A stretch of 64,000 nt of DNA from Tenacibaculum dicentrarchi (GTDB taxonomy: Bacteria > Bacteroidota > Bacteroidia > Flavobacteriales > Flavobacteriaceae): the NCBI RefSeq assembly GCF_964036635.1, contig NZ_OZ038524.1, forward strand, positions 411,001-475,000, written 5' to 3'. Position numbers and translations under genes: made by a program. Positions within the stretch are counted from its first letter, which is position 1; each line of letters begins with the position of its first letter. Shown here in pieces: positions 1 to 9,147 of the stretch. A model generated the notes under the pieces. That model saw only the letters and a list, made by a program, of their open reading frames with translations, was not told the origin of the DNA and made no database searches.

Positions 1-588
1 TTAAATTTAATCAGCGCTTTTCCACCACCACAACATTATAGTGAATCGCCATATGGAGTAGGGTTTACCAAGAAAAGTACCGCATTAGTTTCAATGGGAA
101 AGGTTGAAAAAACACCTACAGGTTTACCAGAAGGAGCACATATAATGCCTCCACACGATATTATTTCTTTTCACGATTACGACAAAGGATTGGCTTATGC
201 TAAAAAAGTAGGAAAGCCCGTAATGATAGATTTTACAGGACATGCCTGCGTAAATTGCCGTAAAATGGAACAGAATGTTTGGGTAAAACCGAATGTTTTA
301 GATGTCTTAAAAAATAAGGTAGTTTTAATTTCTTTATATGTTGATGATAAAAGAAAGTTGAAAGAGGATGAAATTATAGATTCGAGGTTAAACCCTGGTA
401 AAAAATTAAAATATATTGGGCAAAAATGGAGCGAATTACAAACCATAAAATACAAAGCAAATACGCAACCTTTTTATGTATTAATGGGGCATGATGAAGC
501 TAATTTAATCGATCCAGCTTCTTATACACCCGATGCTACTGAGTATTACAATTGGTTACAAAAAGGGATTTCAAACTTTAAAAAATAG
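1..588 (+). CDS. dsbD: Thiol:disulfide interchange protein DsbD, C-terminal fragment
   Basis: The reading frame is open from the first base, so the gene begins before the window; the internal ATG at 94 is not its start. The visible 195 residues hold the C-terminal thioredoxin-like domain, with a CVNC redox pair inside the motif [11 protein letters not shown]. In the DsbD family this domain receives electrons from the membrane-embedded domain and passes them to periplasmic partners that reduce disulfides or assemble cytochrome c. The upstream membrane helices cannot be seen. A strong hairpin terminator follows 43 bases after the stop. Identification rests on the CxxC motif and the family-typical lead-in segment with [10 protein letters not shown]. 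Confidence 0.85.
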   Translation, partial: LNLISAFPPPQHYSESPYGVGFTKKSTALVSMGKVEKTPTGLPEGAHIMPPHDIISFHDYDKGLAYAKKVGKPVMIDFTGHACVNCRKMEQNVWVKPNVLDVLKNKVVLISLYVDDKRKLKEDEIIDSRLNPGKKLKYIGQKWSELQTIKYKANTQPFYVLMGHDEANLIDPASYTPDATEYYNWLQKGISNFKK

Positions 589-630
589 TAAAACCCGTAG
601 TTTATAATTTTAAAAATAGTATAAAATCAA

Positions 631-665
631 AAAACACTTTAGAAATATCTAAAGTGTTTTTTTTG
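631..665 (+). terminator. Rho-independent terminator after dsbD
   Basis: An 11-bp stem AACACTTTAGA / TCTAAAGTGTT with an AATA loop is followed by a run of T. It lies 43 bases after the dsbD stop codon. Confidence 0.85.
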
Positions 666-697
666 TGATAATTTTATTTATCAATATGAAAATAAAA

Positions 698-985
698 GCC
701 TGTTTAAATTTCATCTAAAAAAGTTTTGTAACATAAAAATAAGAAATCGAATTCGTCAAACTGAATTTAGTTCAGTTTCGCATCTTGATTTACCGTAGTT
801 ATTCCCTTTTTTTTTGATGATTCTTGTCAATTCGAGTGATTTTAATGACTAAAAGGAATTAAAATTGTATCGAGAATTTGAATTATTTTATGTTGATGAA
901 TTTTATACAAAAAAGTTCTCGATACAATTTTTTTGAAGGAAAAAAATCACTCGAACTGACAGTTTATTTAATTTTTAAACAGGCT
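698..985. repeat. R1 dispersed repeat, copy A (MITE-like, 288 bp)
   Basis: The element starts AGCCTGTTTAAA and ends with its exact inverse TTTAAACAGGCT. Inside is a long imperfect inverted repeat: ATTGTATCGAGAA ... TTCTCGATACAAT, flanked further out by TCGAGTG and CACTCGA. A second near-complete copy in the opposite orientation lies at 33823-34109, and fragments lie near 62.5-62.7 kb. It has no coding capacity. It fills most of the 411-base gap between dsbD and the S37 peptidase; the rest of the gap is the dsbD terminator and short AT-rich flanks. Confidence 0.85.
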
Positions 986-999
986 CTAAGCTTATTTTA

Positions 1000-2310
1000 T
1001 TATTTCAAAGGATATAATTTAACATCCTTTCCTAACCAAGCTTGTAATTTTGCGTAAATTTTTTGTTGATCTTTATCAGAAAAACTTTTAATTCTCGTTA
1101 AGTGTGAACCTCCTTCTAAAACCATTTTCAAAGCATCAACGCCTTCTTTTGGTGTTGGTCCACAAGCCGCCCAAGGGTCGTAAGCTCCCTGAATATATAA
1201 AATATTATTTCCTTTAGTTTCTACATAATTACGTACTTCTTTAATATATGTAGGGTTGTAAGTTAAATCTACATTTTTAGGTGCAAACCTACTATTTGTA
1301 CTGCTTTTAACTACTTTTAATAAATCTTTTACAGGCGCTAAATCAAAACCGTAATAGCCTAATTCTCTCATATGTTGATAAAAAGAAGGTAAGTAATTTT
1401 TAAATCCTGCATCGTTGTAAACATGAACACCAGAAATTTTAATTAAATACTTAAATAATTCTTCTGATGATGCCTCTTTTGTAGGTACATCGGCACATTT
1501 TCCGCTGCCCCATTGCCAGAAAGAAAAAGGAAATTCTAACACGGCATATTCTAAGGTTTCTTCTAAAGGAACTTGGGTAAAACTCATCTTGTTTTTAGCC
1601 GCATAAGTCGCTAATATTTTTAAGATATCCGCTCTGTTTTCTAAAACAGTTCTTTGAAAAGTTTTAATACTCGCTCTACAAGCATCACTACCAACCGAGT
1701 TGATTAAATCATTGGTTCTAGGGTCTTCTAAGGTATTTATTAATGGAGCAACATAAGGCACAGCAACATCAATATCTTTCGGATATTTAGCCTTGTAAAT
1801 TAAGGTAGTTTCTCCTCCTTTACTAATTCCTGATGACAACCATTTACCACTATAAACATTTTTTAATTTGGTAACAATAGTATGATAATCTTCAATAGCG
1901 TTATCGTTTGTTAAATGTTTCCAAGGAATAGAATCGGGTCTTGATTTTCCGTACATTCTGTATTCTACAATTACCTGATTCGATTTGAATACTTTACTTA
2001 ATTCCGTGGTTCTATTTCTAGAAGAATATCCATCGGTAATTAAAACTGTTGGGCTGTTGTAATTGGCATGTGAAACATACATATAATGATCAAAAGTTCC
2101 TTCGGATGGATTTTTAGGATCTAAATTTTGCTTTAAAACCACTTTGTAAGCCTCAGTGAAATGATCTTTGGCTTCAATAGAATCTATCTGGGCTTTAGGA
2201 AAAGTAGCTTGTAATTTTTCTTTAAATGATACGATTTTGTTCTCTTTAGTTGTTTTACACGATGCAAAAACGGCTAAAGATACAAGAATAAATAACTGTA
2301 AATTTTTCAC
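1000..2310 (-). CDS. S37 family prolyl tri/tetrapeptidyl aminopeptidase, lipoprotein
   Basis: A 436-residue secreted serine peptidase. The N-terminus is a lipoprotein signal ending in the lipobox VFASC with Cys18. The nucleophile elbow is GISKGG (Ser163); the likely acid and His lie in GAYDPWAA and GGSHLTRI near the C-terminus, as in the alpha/beta-hydrolase S37 (PS-10) family. Characterised Streptomyces members release tri- or tetrapeptides from N-termini, preferring Pro at the cleavage site. Such an enzyme would suit Gly-X-Pro or Gly-X-Hyp peptides from collagen, which matches the hydroxyproline genes beside it. That role is inferred from context. The gene is divergent from the reductase at 2445, with 134 bases between them. 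Confidence 0.8.
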   Translation of the reverse strand: MKNLQLFILVSLAVFASCKTTKENKIVSFKEKLQATFPKAQIDSIEAKDHFTEAYKVVLKQNLDPKNPSEGTFDHYMYVSHANYNSPTVLITDGYSSRNRTTELSKVFKSNQVIVEYRMYGKSRPDSIPWKHLTNDNAIEDYHTIVTKLKNVYSGKWLSSGISKGGETTLIYKAKYPKDIDVAVPYVAPLINTLEDPRTNDLINSVGSDACRASIKTFQRTVLENRADILKILATYAAKNKMSFTQVPLEETLEYAVLEFPFSFWQWGSGKCADVPTKEASSEELFKYLIKISGVHVYNDAGFKNYLPSFYQHMRELGYYGFDLAPVKDLLKVVKSSTNSRFAPKNVDLTYNPTYIKEVRNYVETKGNNILYIQGAYDPWAACGPTPKEGVDALKMVLEGGSHLTRIKSFSDKDQQKIYAKLQAWLGKDVKLYPLK

Positions 2311-2444
2311 TTTATATATGTTTTTTGCTAAAAATACAGGCTTTATGGTATTTGTTGTGGTATTATTTTAACAAGTTTACGGCTTATATTAGTCTGTATA
2401 TAGATAAAATATGTAAAAGTTTTTATAAATAGTTATTTTAGAGC

Positions 2445-3416
2445 ATGGAAAAAATTATTCAAATAGATAGCGATTATATAGAAAATAACACTAATTTTTC
2501 AGCACTTATTACTGAATTAAAAGCTGCTTTTTCTTCGCAAGAAACCCTTGTTCCGATGCGTCATCATCACGATTTTGCAAACCCAGCAGTTAATGCAGAT
2601 TCTACCTTATTATTGATGCCAGCATGGAATCCTAGTAAAAATGCGGGAGTAAAAATAGTAACAGTAAGCCCCGAGAATCAGCAATTCGATTTGCCTTCAA
2701 TCAACGGAACGTATATTTATTTAGATGCTGTTAAAGGAACAATTAAAGCCATTTTAGAAGCCAAAAGTTTAACGGTAAAACGTACGGCATCGGCATCGGC
2801 ATTGGCATCTACTTTTTTATCCAAAGAAAATTCGTCGTCATTATTAATGATAGGAACAGGCGCTTTATCGGTTAATTTAATCAAAGCACACGCCTCGGTT
2901 CGTCCGATTAAAAACGTATTTATTTGGGGGCGTAATTTTTCTAAAGCACAAGCAATTTGCAAAACATTAAAAGAAGAAGATTTTACAATTACAGCCGTTC
3001 AAACTATCGAAGAAAAAATATCGGAAGTCGATATTATTTCGTGTGCAACGCTGTCAAAAACGCCGTTAGTTTTAGGGAAATATTTAAAAGCAGGACAACA
3101 TGTCGATTTAGTTGGAGCGTATAAAAAAGATATGCGTGAAGCGGATAATGAAGTTATCAAAAAAGGGGCAGTTTATATTGATACTTATCAAGGTGGATTA
3201 AAAGAAAGTGGCGATATTTTAATACCGTTACAAACAGGTATTTTAAAACAAGAAGATATTAACGCTGATTTATTTGAATTGTGTTCATCTAAAGAAATAG
3301 CAGAAGAAAAAGGACGTAAAAATGATGATGAAATTACTGTTTTTAAATCGGTAGGACACGCTTTAGAAGATTTAGCCGCCGCTAATTATTTCTATCATAA
3401 ATATATAAATCAGTAA
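2445..3416 (+). CDS. Delta1-pyrroline-2-carboxylate reductase (ornithine cyclodeaminase/mu-crystallin family)
   Basis: A 323-residue member of the ornithine cyclodeaminase/mu-crystallin family, with a Rossmann NAD(P)-binding motif MIGTGALS near residue 135 and an N-terminal substrate region. Family members either cyclise ornithine to proline or reduce delta1-pyrroline-2-carboxylate to L-proline (the LhpI role). The stop is only 4 bases before a trans-3-hydroxyproline dehydratase, whose product is exactly delta1-pyrroline-2-carboxylate, so the reductase role is strongly preferred here. Together the pair would turn trans-3-hydroxy-L-proline into L-proline. Ornithine cyclodeaminase remains possible from sequence alone. 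Confidence 0.8.
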   Translation: MEKIIQIDSDYIENNTNFSALITELKAAFSSQETLVPMRHHHDFANPAVNADSTLLLMPAWNPSKNAGVKIVTVSPENQQFDLPSINGTYIYLDAVKGTIKAILEAKSLTVKRTASASALASTFLSKENSSSLLMIGTGALSVNLIKAHASVRPIKNVFIWGRNFSKAQAICKTLKEEDFTITAVQTIEEKISEVDIISCATLSKTPLVLGKYLKAGQHVDLVGAYKKDMREADNEVIKKGAVYIDTYQGGLKESGDILIPLQTGILKQEDINADLFELCSSKEIAEEKGRKNDDEITVFKSVGHALEDLAAANYFYHKYINQ

Positions 3417-3420
3417 AAAA

Positions 3421-4512
3421 ATGAGTAAAACATATCAAAATATACTTTCAAAAACTGATTTTAAACCAAATGAAAATTGGTTGCAAATTAAAACAATCGA
3501 CATGCACACAGGCGGAGAACCTTTGCGTGTAATTGTTGATGGATTTCCTGAATTAAAAGGAAATTCAGTTTTAGAATATCGACGTTATTGCAAAGAAAAT
3601 TTCGATAATTTACGAACCGCTTTAATGTTTGAACCTCGTGGACATCCTGATATGTACGGCTGTATTTTATTGCCTCCAAATCCTAAAGAAAACAATCAAA
3701 ATAACGAAGAAATAGGCGATTTTGGTATTATATTTCTTCATAATGAAGGATATTCGACCATGTGTGGTCATGCGATTATTGCTATTTCTACATTGGCTGT
3801 CGAAATGAATTGGATTGATGTTAAAGAAGGTGAAAATATTTTAAAAATTGATGCTCCTTGCGGACGAATTACCTCGTTTGCGAATGTGAAAAATGGTAAA
3901 GTAACAGGCGTTCGTTTTCATTGTGTGCCGAGTTTTGTGGTTGGTTTAGACAGAACTGTGGAGGTCGAAAATTTAGGAACTGTAACCTACGATTTGGCTT
4001 ACGGAGGTGCTTTTTACGCTTATGTCGATATGGCAAAAAATAATTTTAATTTTGATTTAAGCAGTAATTCGTATCGTGATTTAATTGCCAACGGAATGAA
4101 AATAAAACATGCCGTAATGCAAAATGATTCTGAAATTATTCATCCTTTAGAAGCCGATTTGAGCTTTTTATACGGAACTATTTTTGTTGATAATAACAAA
4201 CAACCTTCAGGAAACGATAGCAGAAATGTCTGTATTTTTGCCGAAGGAGAAGTCGATAGATGCCCAACAGGTTCGGGTGTTTCTGGAAGAATGGCAATTC
4301 ATAAAAAAAGAAATGAAATTGATTTTAATCAAACCATGAGCATTGAAAGTATTACCGATTCGGTATTTATTGGTGCTGTTATCTCTGAAGAAAAATATGG
4401 TCAATTTAATGCCGTAATTCCGCAGGTATCAGGAACGGCGTATATTACAGGAATGAATACCTTTGTAATCGACCCAAATGACCCGATGAAAGATGGATTT
4501 ATTCTTCGGTAA
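3421..4512 (+). CDS. trans-L-3-hydroxyproline dehydratase (proline racemase family)
   Basis: A 363-residue proline racemase-fold protein. The first catalytic Cys is present (STMCGHA, Cys115). The second catalytic position, where racemases and epimerases carry Cys in the motif DRSPCGTG, reads DRCPTGSG with Thr283. The Cys/Thr pair is the hallmark of trans-3-hydroxy-L-proline dehydratases (EC 4.2.1.77), which eliminate water to give delta1-pyrroline-2-carboxylate. The gene is coupled to the upstream pyrroline-2-carboxylate reductase (4-base gap). Compare the paralogue at 12050-13057, which has the Cys/Cys pair. Cys281, two residues before the Thr, is not in the catalytic slot. Confidence 0.85.
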   Translation: MSKTYQNILSKTDFKPNENWLQIKTIDMHTGGEPLRVIVDGFPELKGNSVLEYRRYCKENFDNLRTALMFEPRGHPDMYGCILLPPNPKENNQNNEEIGDFGIIFLHNEGYSTMCGHAIIAISTLAVEMNWIDVKEGENILKIDAPCGRITSFANVKNGKVTGVRFHCVPSFVVGLDRTVEVENLGTVTYDLAYGGAFYAYVDMAKNNFNFDLSSNSYRDLIANGMKIKHAVMQNDSEIIHPLEADLSFLYGTIFVDNNKQPSGNDSRNVCIFAEGEVDRCPTGSGVSGRMAIHKKRNEIDFNQTMSIESITDSVFIGAVISEEKYGQFNAVIPQVSGTAYITGMNTFVIDPNDPMKDGFILR

Positions 4513-4625
4513 TTCTTAGGTAATTTTAAATGATTTTGGCTGATTTCGGCTAATCTTTAAAAATAAAATATTTTTTCTTCGGATAAAAAAACAGCATTTC
4601 TCATTATAGTTTTATAAAAAATAAG

Positions 4626-7600
4626 ATGGACTACAATCAAATAAAAATAGCAAATCAACAAGCGGAAGAAATTCTTTTAAAAACCTATAATATTAAAGGA
4701 ACTGCAACTGAATTACCTGGCGAATTAGATTTTAATTTCCGAATAAAAACACTCAGTTCAGAAGGGTATATTTTAAAAATTTCTCGTCCGAAGGAAGACG
4801 AAAATTATTTAGATTTTCAACAAAAATTATTGCAATATGTTGCTAAAAATAATGCTGAAATTATTGCTCCGAAAGTTATAAAAGATACTGAAGGAAATGT
4901 AATTTCTACTATAATTGACGCTTTTGGAAATGTTCGAAAAGTACGATTATTAACGTGGATTTCTGGGCGTGTTTGGTCGTCTGTAAATCCGCAATTAGAT
5001 AGTTTGCGTTTTAGTTTGGGCGAGCAATGCGGACTTTTAACCAAGGCGTTACAAGGTTTTAATCATGAAGAGGCAAAAAGAGAATTTGTTTGGGACGTAG
5101 CACAATCTCTTTGGACAAAAAAACATATCAATTTATTTGAAAATGAGCAAAAAGAAATTATAACTTATTATCAAACACAATTTGAAAATAATAAAATAAA
5201 CTATGATTCTTTAAGAAAATCAGTAGTTCATAATGATGCCAATGATAATAATGTTATTGTATCGAAAGAGCTTGTAAACCCAACAGTAAAAGCAGCGATT
5301 GATTACGGTGATGCCATTTATACGCAAGTAATTAATGATGTGGCAATTGCCTGTGCTTATGCAATTATGAATCATAATGAGCCGTTGGAATCGGCGTTAC
5401 ATATTGTAAAAGGCTATCATCAGAATTTTCCTTTACAAGAAAAAGAATTGGCACATTTATACGATGCTATTGCTATGCGATTGGTTATTTCCGTAACAAA
5501 ATCGGCAATTAATAAAATTGAAGAACCGAACAATAAATATTTACTGATAAGCGAAAAACCAGCTTGGGAAGTACTTAAAAAATGGCGTGAAATTCACCCT
5601 GATTTTGCGGAATATAATTTTAGAATTGCTTGTGGTTTTTCGGCACATCCGAATGAAAAAAAGTTTGAAAATTGGAGTTTAAAACATACTTTTTCTTTAG
5701 AAAATCTATTTCCAACAGTTCAAAAAAATAGTATTTTTCCTATTGATTTAAGTATTTCAAGCAAATGGATTGGGCATGAAAAAGAAGCAAATAATTTAGC
5801 ACTTTTTCAATTTAAAATTGATGAATTACAAAAAGAAAATCCTACAAAAATTATTGGTGGCGGTTATTTAGAACCTCGTGTTTTTTATACTGCTGATGCG
5901 TATCAAAAAATAGGAAATAACGGAAAAGAAAACCGAACAATTCATTTAGGAACCGATTTCTGGTTGCCAAAAAACACGTCTGTTCACGCTATTTTAGATG
6001 GGGAAGTTGTTATTTCTTCGGATAATCAAGGCGATAAAAATTACGGTGGATTATTAGTATTAAAACATCAAGCCGATAATTTTGAATTTTATACTTTATA
6101 CGGACATAATACGCCCGAAAGTGTACAAAAACATCAAGTAGGCGACCGAATTTTAAAAGGTGAAAAAATTGCAGAACTTGGCGATATTTCAGAAAACGGA
6201 AATTGGGTTCCTCATTTACATTTTCAAGTTTTATTATCATTATTTGATTTGAAAACAGATTTTCCAGGCGTAGCATATTTAAACGAAATGGAGGTTTGGA
6301 AAAGTGTTTGCCCAAACCCGAATTTACTTTTTAAATCGAAAGAATTAAACCAAAATAACAGCATTTCAAACAACGATTTAATCAAGTATCGAAAACAACA
6401 TTTAGGGAAAAGTTTAAGTTTGCAATACAAAACGCCCATAAAAATGGTGCGTGGTTCAGGCGTTTATTTAATCGACCAATTTGGAAATAAATATTTAGAT
6501 ACCGTAAATAATGTTGCACACGTTGGGCATGAAAATTACAATGTTGTAAAAGCAGGACAGCAACAAATGAGTTTAATTAACACAAACTCACGCTATTTAC
6601 ACGAAAATATCAATGAATTAGCCAAAGAACTCATTGAAACTTTACCGCCAGAATTAAATGTGTTACATTTTGTAAACTCTGGAAGTGAGGCAAATGAATT
6701 GGCAATTCGAATGGCAAAAGCCGTTACAGGCGAAAAAGATATTATCGCAAGTGAAATCGGTTATCACGGAAATGCGAATATGTGTATTGATATTTCTTCG
6801 TATAAATTTGATGGAAAAGGAGGAAATGGCGCACCAGAACACACGCAAATATTTCCGTTAGTCGATAGTTTTAGAGGGAAATATAGAGGTGAAAATACCG
6901 CAAAAAAATACGCTGATGAAGTTCAAAAATGTATCGATACCATTCAAAATAAAGGACGAAATGTAGGTGCATTTATTATAGAACCAATTATTAGTTGTGG
7001 CGGTCAGGTAGAATTACCAACAGGTTTTTTATCCGAAGCATATCAAAAAATTAGAAAAGTTGGTGGCGTTTGTATTTCTGATGAAGTACAAACTGGTTGC
7101 GGACGAATGGGAAAAACTTTTTGGGGTTTTCAATTGCACGATGTTGTTCCTGATATCATAACTATTGGAAAACCTTTAGGAAATGGGCATCCAATTGCGG
7201 CGGTTGCCTGTACTCAAAAAGTTGCCGAGGCATTTGCAAACGGTATGGAATATTTTAACACTTTTGGCGGAAATCCTGTTTCCTGTGCCATTGCAACCGA
7301 AGTAATTCGAACTGTAAAAAGAGATAAATTGCAAGAAAATGCGTTAGAAGTTGGGAATTATTTAAAATCATCATTAAAAGAACTTTCTAAAGAATTTCCA
7401 ATTATTGGCGATGTAAGAGGGCAGGGGCTTTTCTTAGGAATTGAGTTCGTTGATTCTCAATTAAATCCACTCGCTTCTCATGCCGATTATATCGCAAACA
7501 GAATGAAAAATTACGGAATTTTAATGAGTACCGATGGAGCAGACCATAATGTGTTAAAAATAAAACCACCAATTGTTTTCACCAAAGAAAATGCCGAAGA

Positions 7601-7655
7601 AGTACTTTTTTATCTAAAGAAAATATTAAAAGAGGATTTTATGAAGGTTGTTTAA
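4626..7655 (+). CDS. APH-type kinase / M23 domain / class III aminotransferase fusion (probable hydroxylysine kinase and phospho-lyase)
   Basis: A 1009-residue fusion of three domains. Residues 1-330: aminoglycoside-phosphotransferase/homoserine-kinase-II-like kinase with catalytic HNDANDNN (202-209) and metal-binding DYGD (about 226). Residues about 400-550: M23/LytM-like domain with metal ligands His440, Asp444 and the HLH pair His530/His532 intact. Residues about 580-1005: class III PLP enzyme with DEVQTGCGRMG and Schiff-base Lys849 in GKPLGNGHP. The kinase resembles hydroxylysine kinase and the PLP domain resembles the AGXT2L ammonio-phospholyases, which act on 5-phosphohydroxy-L-lysine or phosphoethanolamine. 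Beside hydroxyproline genes, hydroxylysine is the likelier substrate (inference). No signal peptide is seen, so the M23 domain is probably cytosolic and its role is unclear. Confidence 0.8.
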   Translation: MDYNQIKIANQQAEEILLKTYNIKGTATELPGELDFNFRIKTLSSEGYILKISRPKEDENYLDFQQKLLQYVAKNNAEIIAPKVIKDTEGNVISTIIDAFGNVRKVRLLTWISGRVWSSVNPQLDSLRFSLGEQCGLLTKALQGFNHEEAKREFVWDVAQSLWTKKHINLFENEQKEIITYYQTQFENNKINYDSLRKSVVHNDANDNNVIVSKELVNPTVKAAIDYGDAIYTQVINDVAIACAYAIMNHNEPLESALHIVKGYHQNFPLQEKELAHLYDAIAMRLVISVTKSAINKIEEPNNKYLLISEKPAWEVLKKWREIHPDFAEYNFRIACGFSAHPNEKKFENWSLKHTFSLENLFPTVQKNSIFPIDLSISSKWIGHEKEANNLALFQFKIDELQKENPTKIIGGGYLEPRVFYTADAYQKIGNNGKENRTIHLGTDFWLPKNTSVHAILDGEVVISSDNQGDKNYGGLLVLKHQADNFEFYTLYGHNTPESVQKHQVGDRILKGEKIAELGDISENGNWVPHLHFQVLLSLFDLKTDFPGVAYLNEMEVWKSVCPNPNLLFKSKELNQNNSISNNDLIKYRKQHLGKSLSLQYKTPIKMVRGSGVYLIDQFGNKYLDTVNNVAHVGHENYNVVKAGQQQMSLINTNSRYLHENINELAKELIETLPPELNVLHFVNSGSEANELAIRMAKAVTGEKDIIASEIGYHGNANMCIDISSYKFDGKGGNGAPEHTQIFPLVDSFRGKYRGENTAKKYADEVQKCIDTIQNKGRNVGAFIIEPIISCGGQVELPTGFLSEAYQKIRKVGGVCISDEVQTGCGRMGKTFWGFQLHDVVPDIITIGKPLGNGHPIAAVACTQKVAEAFANGMEYFNTFGGNPVSCAIATEVIRTVKRDKLQENALEVGNYLKSSLKELSKEFPIIGDVRGQGLFLGIEFVDSQLNPLASHADYIANRMKNYGILMSTDGADHNVLKIKPPIVFTKENAEEVLFYLKKILKEDFMKVV

Positions 7656-7676
7656 TGTTATAAAAATAAGAATCAT

Positions 7677-7765
7677 TTGAAGCAATTTCCCGCTTTCCGC
7701 ACTCGCTTTTTTTTGAAGAAAAATCAAAAAAAGAGCTCAAACAAATGCTACAATCGGGGCTAGGT
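7677..7765 (+). repeat. R2 dispersed structured repeat, copy 1
   Basis: An 89-bp element running from TTGAAGCAATTTCCCGC to CAATCGGGGCTAGG, with a central inverted repeat CTTTTTTTTGA / TCAAAAAAAG. It lies 21 bases after the stop of the kinase-aminotransferase gene, in the same orientation. Copy 4 shares its short apex; copies 2 and 3 have a longer one. Confidence 0.85.
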
Positions 7766-7830
7766 ATTTTAGTTTGTTTTTTACTTATTTTTTTATAATA
7801 ATATTTTTTTTAATAAACTATAAAAAAGAA

Positions 7831-7868
7831 AAAACGCAACTCTTAAAAGATAAAGAGTTGCGTTTTTT
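7831..7868. terminator. Bidirectional terminator between convergent genes
   Basis: A 12-bp perfect stem AACGCAACTCTT / AAGAGTTGCGTT, flanked by A and T runs, between the converging fusion gene (+) and M24 peptidase gene (-). Confidence 0.85.
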
Positions 7869-7895
7869 TATGAATTTACTGTAATTTTTTAAAAT

Positions 7896-9116
7896 TTATT
7901 TTGAAATTCCAAAAGGGTCTTCAATGCTATACATTGGTTCCGTAAACCATTTCGGGCCATTTTCGGTCATATAAATATGGTCTTCATGACGGATTCCAAA
8001 TTTATTAGGAACACAAATCATTGGCTCATTACTGAAAGTCATTTTTTCGACTAAAACAGTATTGTCATTTTTAACAATATATGGCCATTCATGAATATTT
8101 AAACCAATTCCATGCCCTGTTCTGTGTGGTAAACCAGGTAAATCATATTTTGGTCCAAGCTGATGACTTTCTAATGTTTTTCTAGCGGCAGCATCAATAT
8201 CGGCACAAACATTGCCTAATTGAGCGGCATCAAAAGCGGCTTGTTGGGTTTCTTTTTCAATATTCCAAATTGACCTTTGTAAATCATCCGCTTCACCAAA
8301 AACATAGGTTCTTGTAATATCAGAAATATAATCGTGTAAAACACAACCTGTATCTATTAAAACAACTTCGTTTAATGCTAAATTTTTAGGTTTTTTTACA
8401 CCGTGTGGAAATGATGAATCGACCCCAAAGAGTACGATACAAAAATAAGAACCAGCAGTTGCACCATAACGAATATGTGCTTCGTGGATAAAATCTTCGA
8501 CTTCTTTAGCTGAAATTCCAACCCTTAAAATACGAGCTGCGGCTTTTTGAACCTCTAAAGTGATGTTCATTGCGTGTTGCATAATGGCAATTTCAGCATC
8601 CGATTTTATCATTCTACAACCTGCGGTAATTGGCGTTGCACTTTCTAGGGTAAATATTTCGTTACATTTATTAATCCCATCGACAATGAAAAAAGGTGTT
8701 GCTTCATCCATCAAAATAACGCCTTTATTTACCTTGTTTTTTGTCAAGATTTTGGTAAATAATTTATAAGGACTTTTGTGTTCTTCCCAACAATTAACTT
8801 CGCCTTTTATTAGCATGAAATCTAAAATTGTTCCTTTTTCAAATTTTGGTGCGATAAAATGCAAATCACCATTTTGAAATAAAATTGCACCGACCATTCG
8901 TTCGCTCGAACTCCATTTCATTCCTGTAAAATAGAATAAATTTGTTCCAGCGTGTAGATACATTGCCTGTTTATTTTGATTTTTCATCAATTGGCAAGCT
9001 TTGTTTATTCTTTGTTGAAACTCTTCTTTTTGAATCGGTTCAACTAAGTGAGCCGTTGGAGTTATGGCATTTAATTCTGCTTCTATGGTAGAACCTCCGA
9101 TTCCAAATGTATTCAT
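7896..9116 (-). CDS. M24 family Xaa-Pro dipeptidase/aminopeptidase (prolidase-like)
   Basis: A 406-residue creatinase/prolidase-type protein: N-terminal creatinase-like domain to about residue 170, then the pita-bread M24 catalytic domain. Metal ligands can be seen in order: DTGCVLHDYISDITR (two Asp), HRTGHGIGLNIHE (His), FSNEPM (Glu) and IRHEDH (Glu). M24 peptidases of this kind split X-Pro or X-Hyp bonds in di- or oligopeptides in the cytosol. It is the last gene of the hydroxyproline operon, 31 bases after the pepP-like gene, and would supply free Pro/Hyp from collagen peptides. Whether it takes dipeptides or longer peptides cannot be told from sequence. Confidence 0.85.
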   Translation of the reverse strand: MNTFGIGGSTIEAELNAITPTAHLVEPIQKEEFQQRINKACQLMKNQNKQAMYLHAGTNLFYFTGMKWSSSERMVGAILFQNGDLHFIAPKFEKGTILDFMLIKGEVNCWEEHKSPYKLFTKILTKNKVNKGVILMDEATPFFIVDGINKCNEIFTLESATPITAGCRMIKSDAEIAIMQHAMNITLEVQKAAARILRVGISAKEVEDFIHEAHIRYGATAGSYFCIVLFGVDSSFPHGVKKPKNLALNEVVLIDTGCVLHDYISDITRTYVFGEADDLQRSIWNIEKETQQAAFDAAQLGNVCADIDAAARKTLESHQLGPKYDLPGLPHRTGHGIGLNIHEWPYIVKNDNTVLVEKMTFSNEPMICVPNKFGIRHEDHIYMTENGPKWFTEPMYSIEDPFGISK

Positions 9117-9147
9117 TCTAATTTTTTTTTAATTTTTTTTAATGCTT

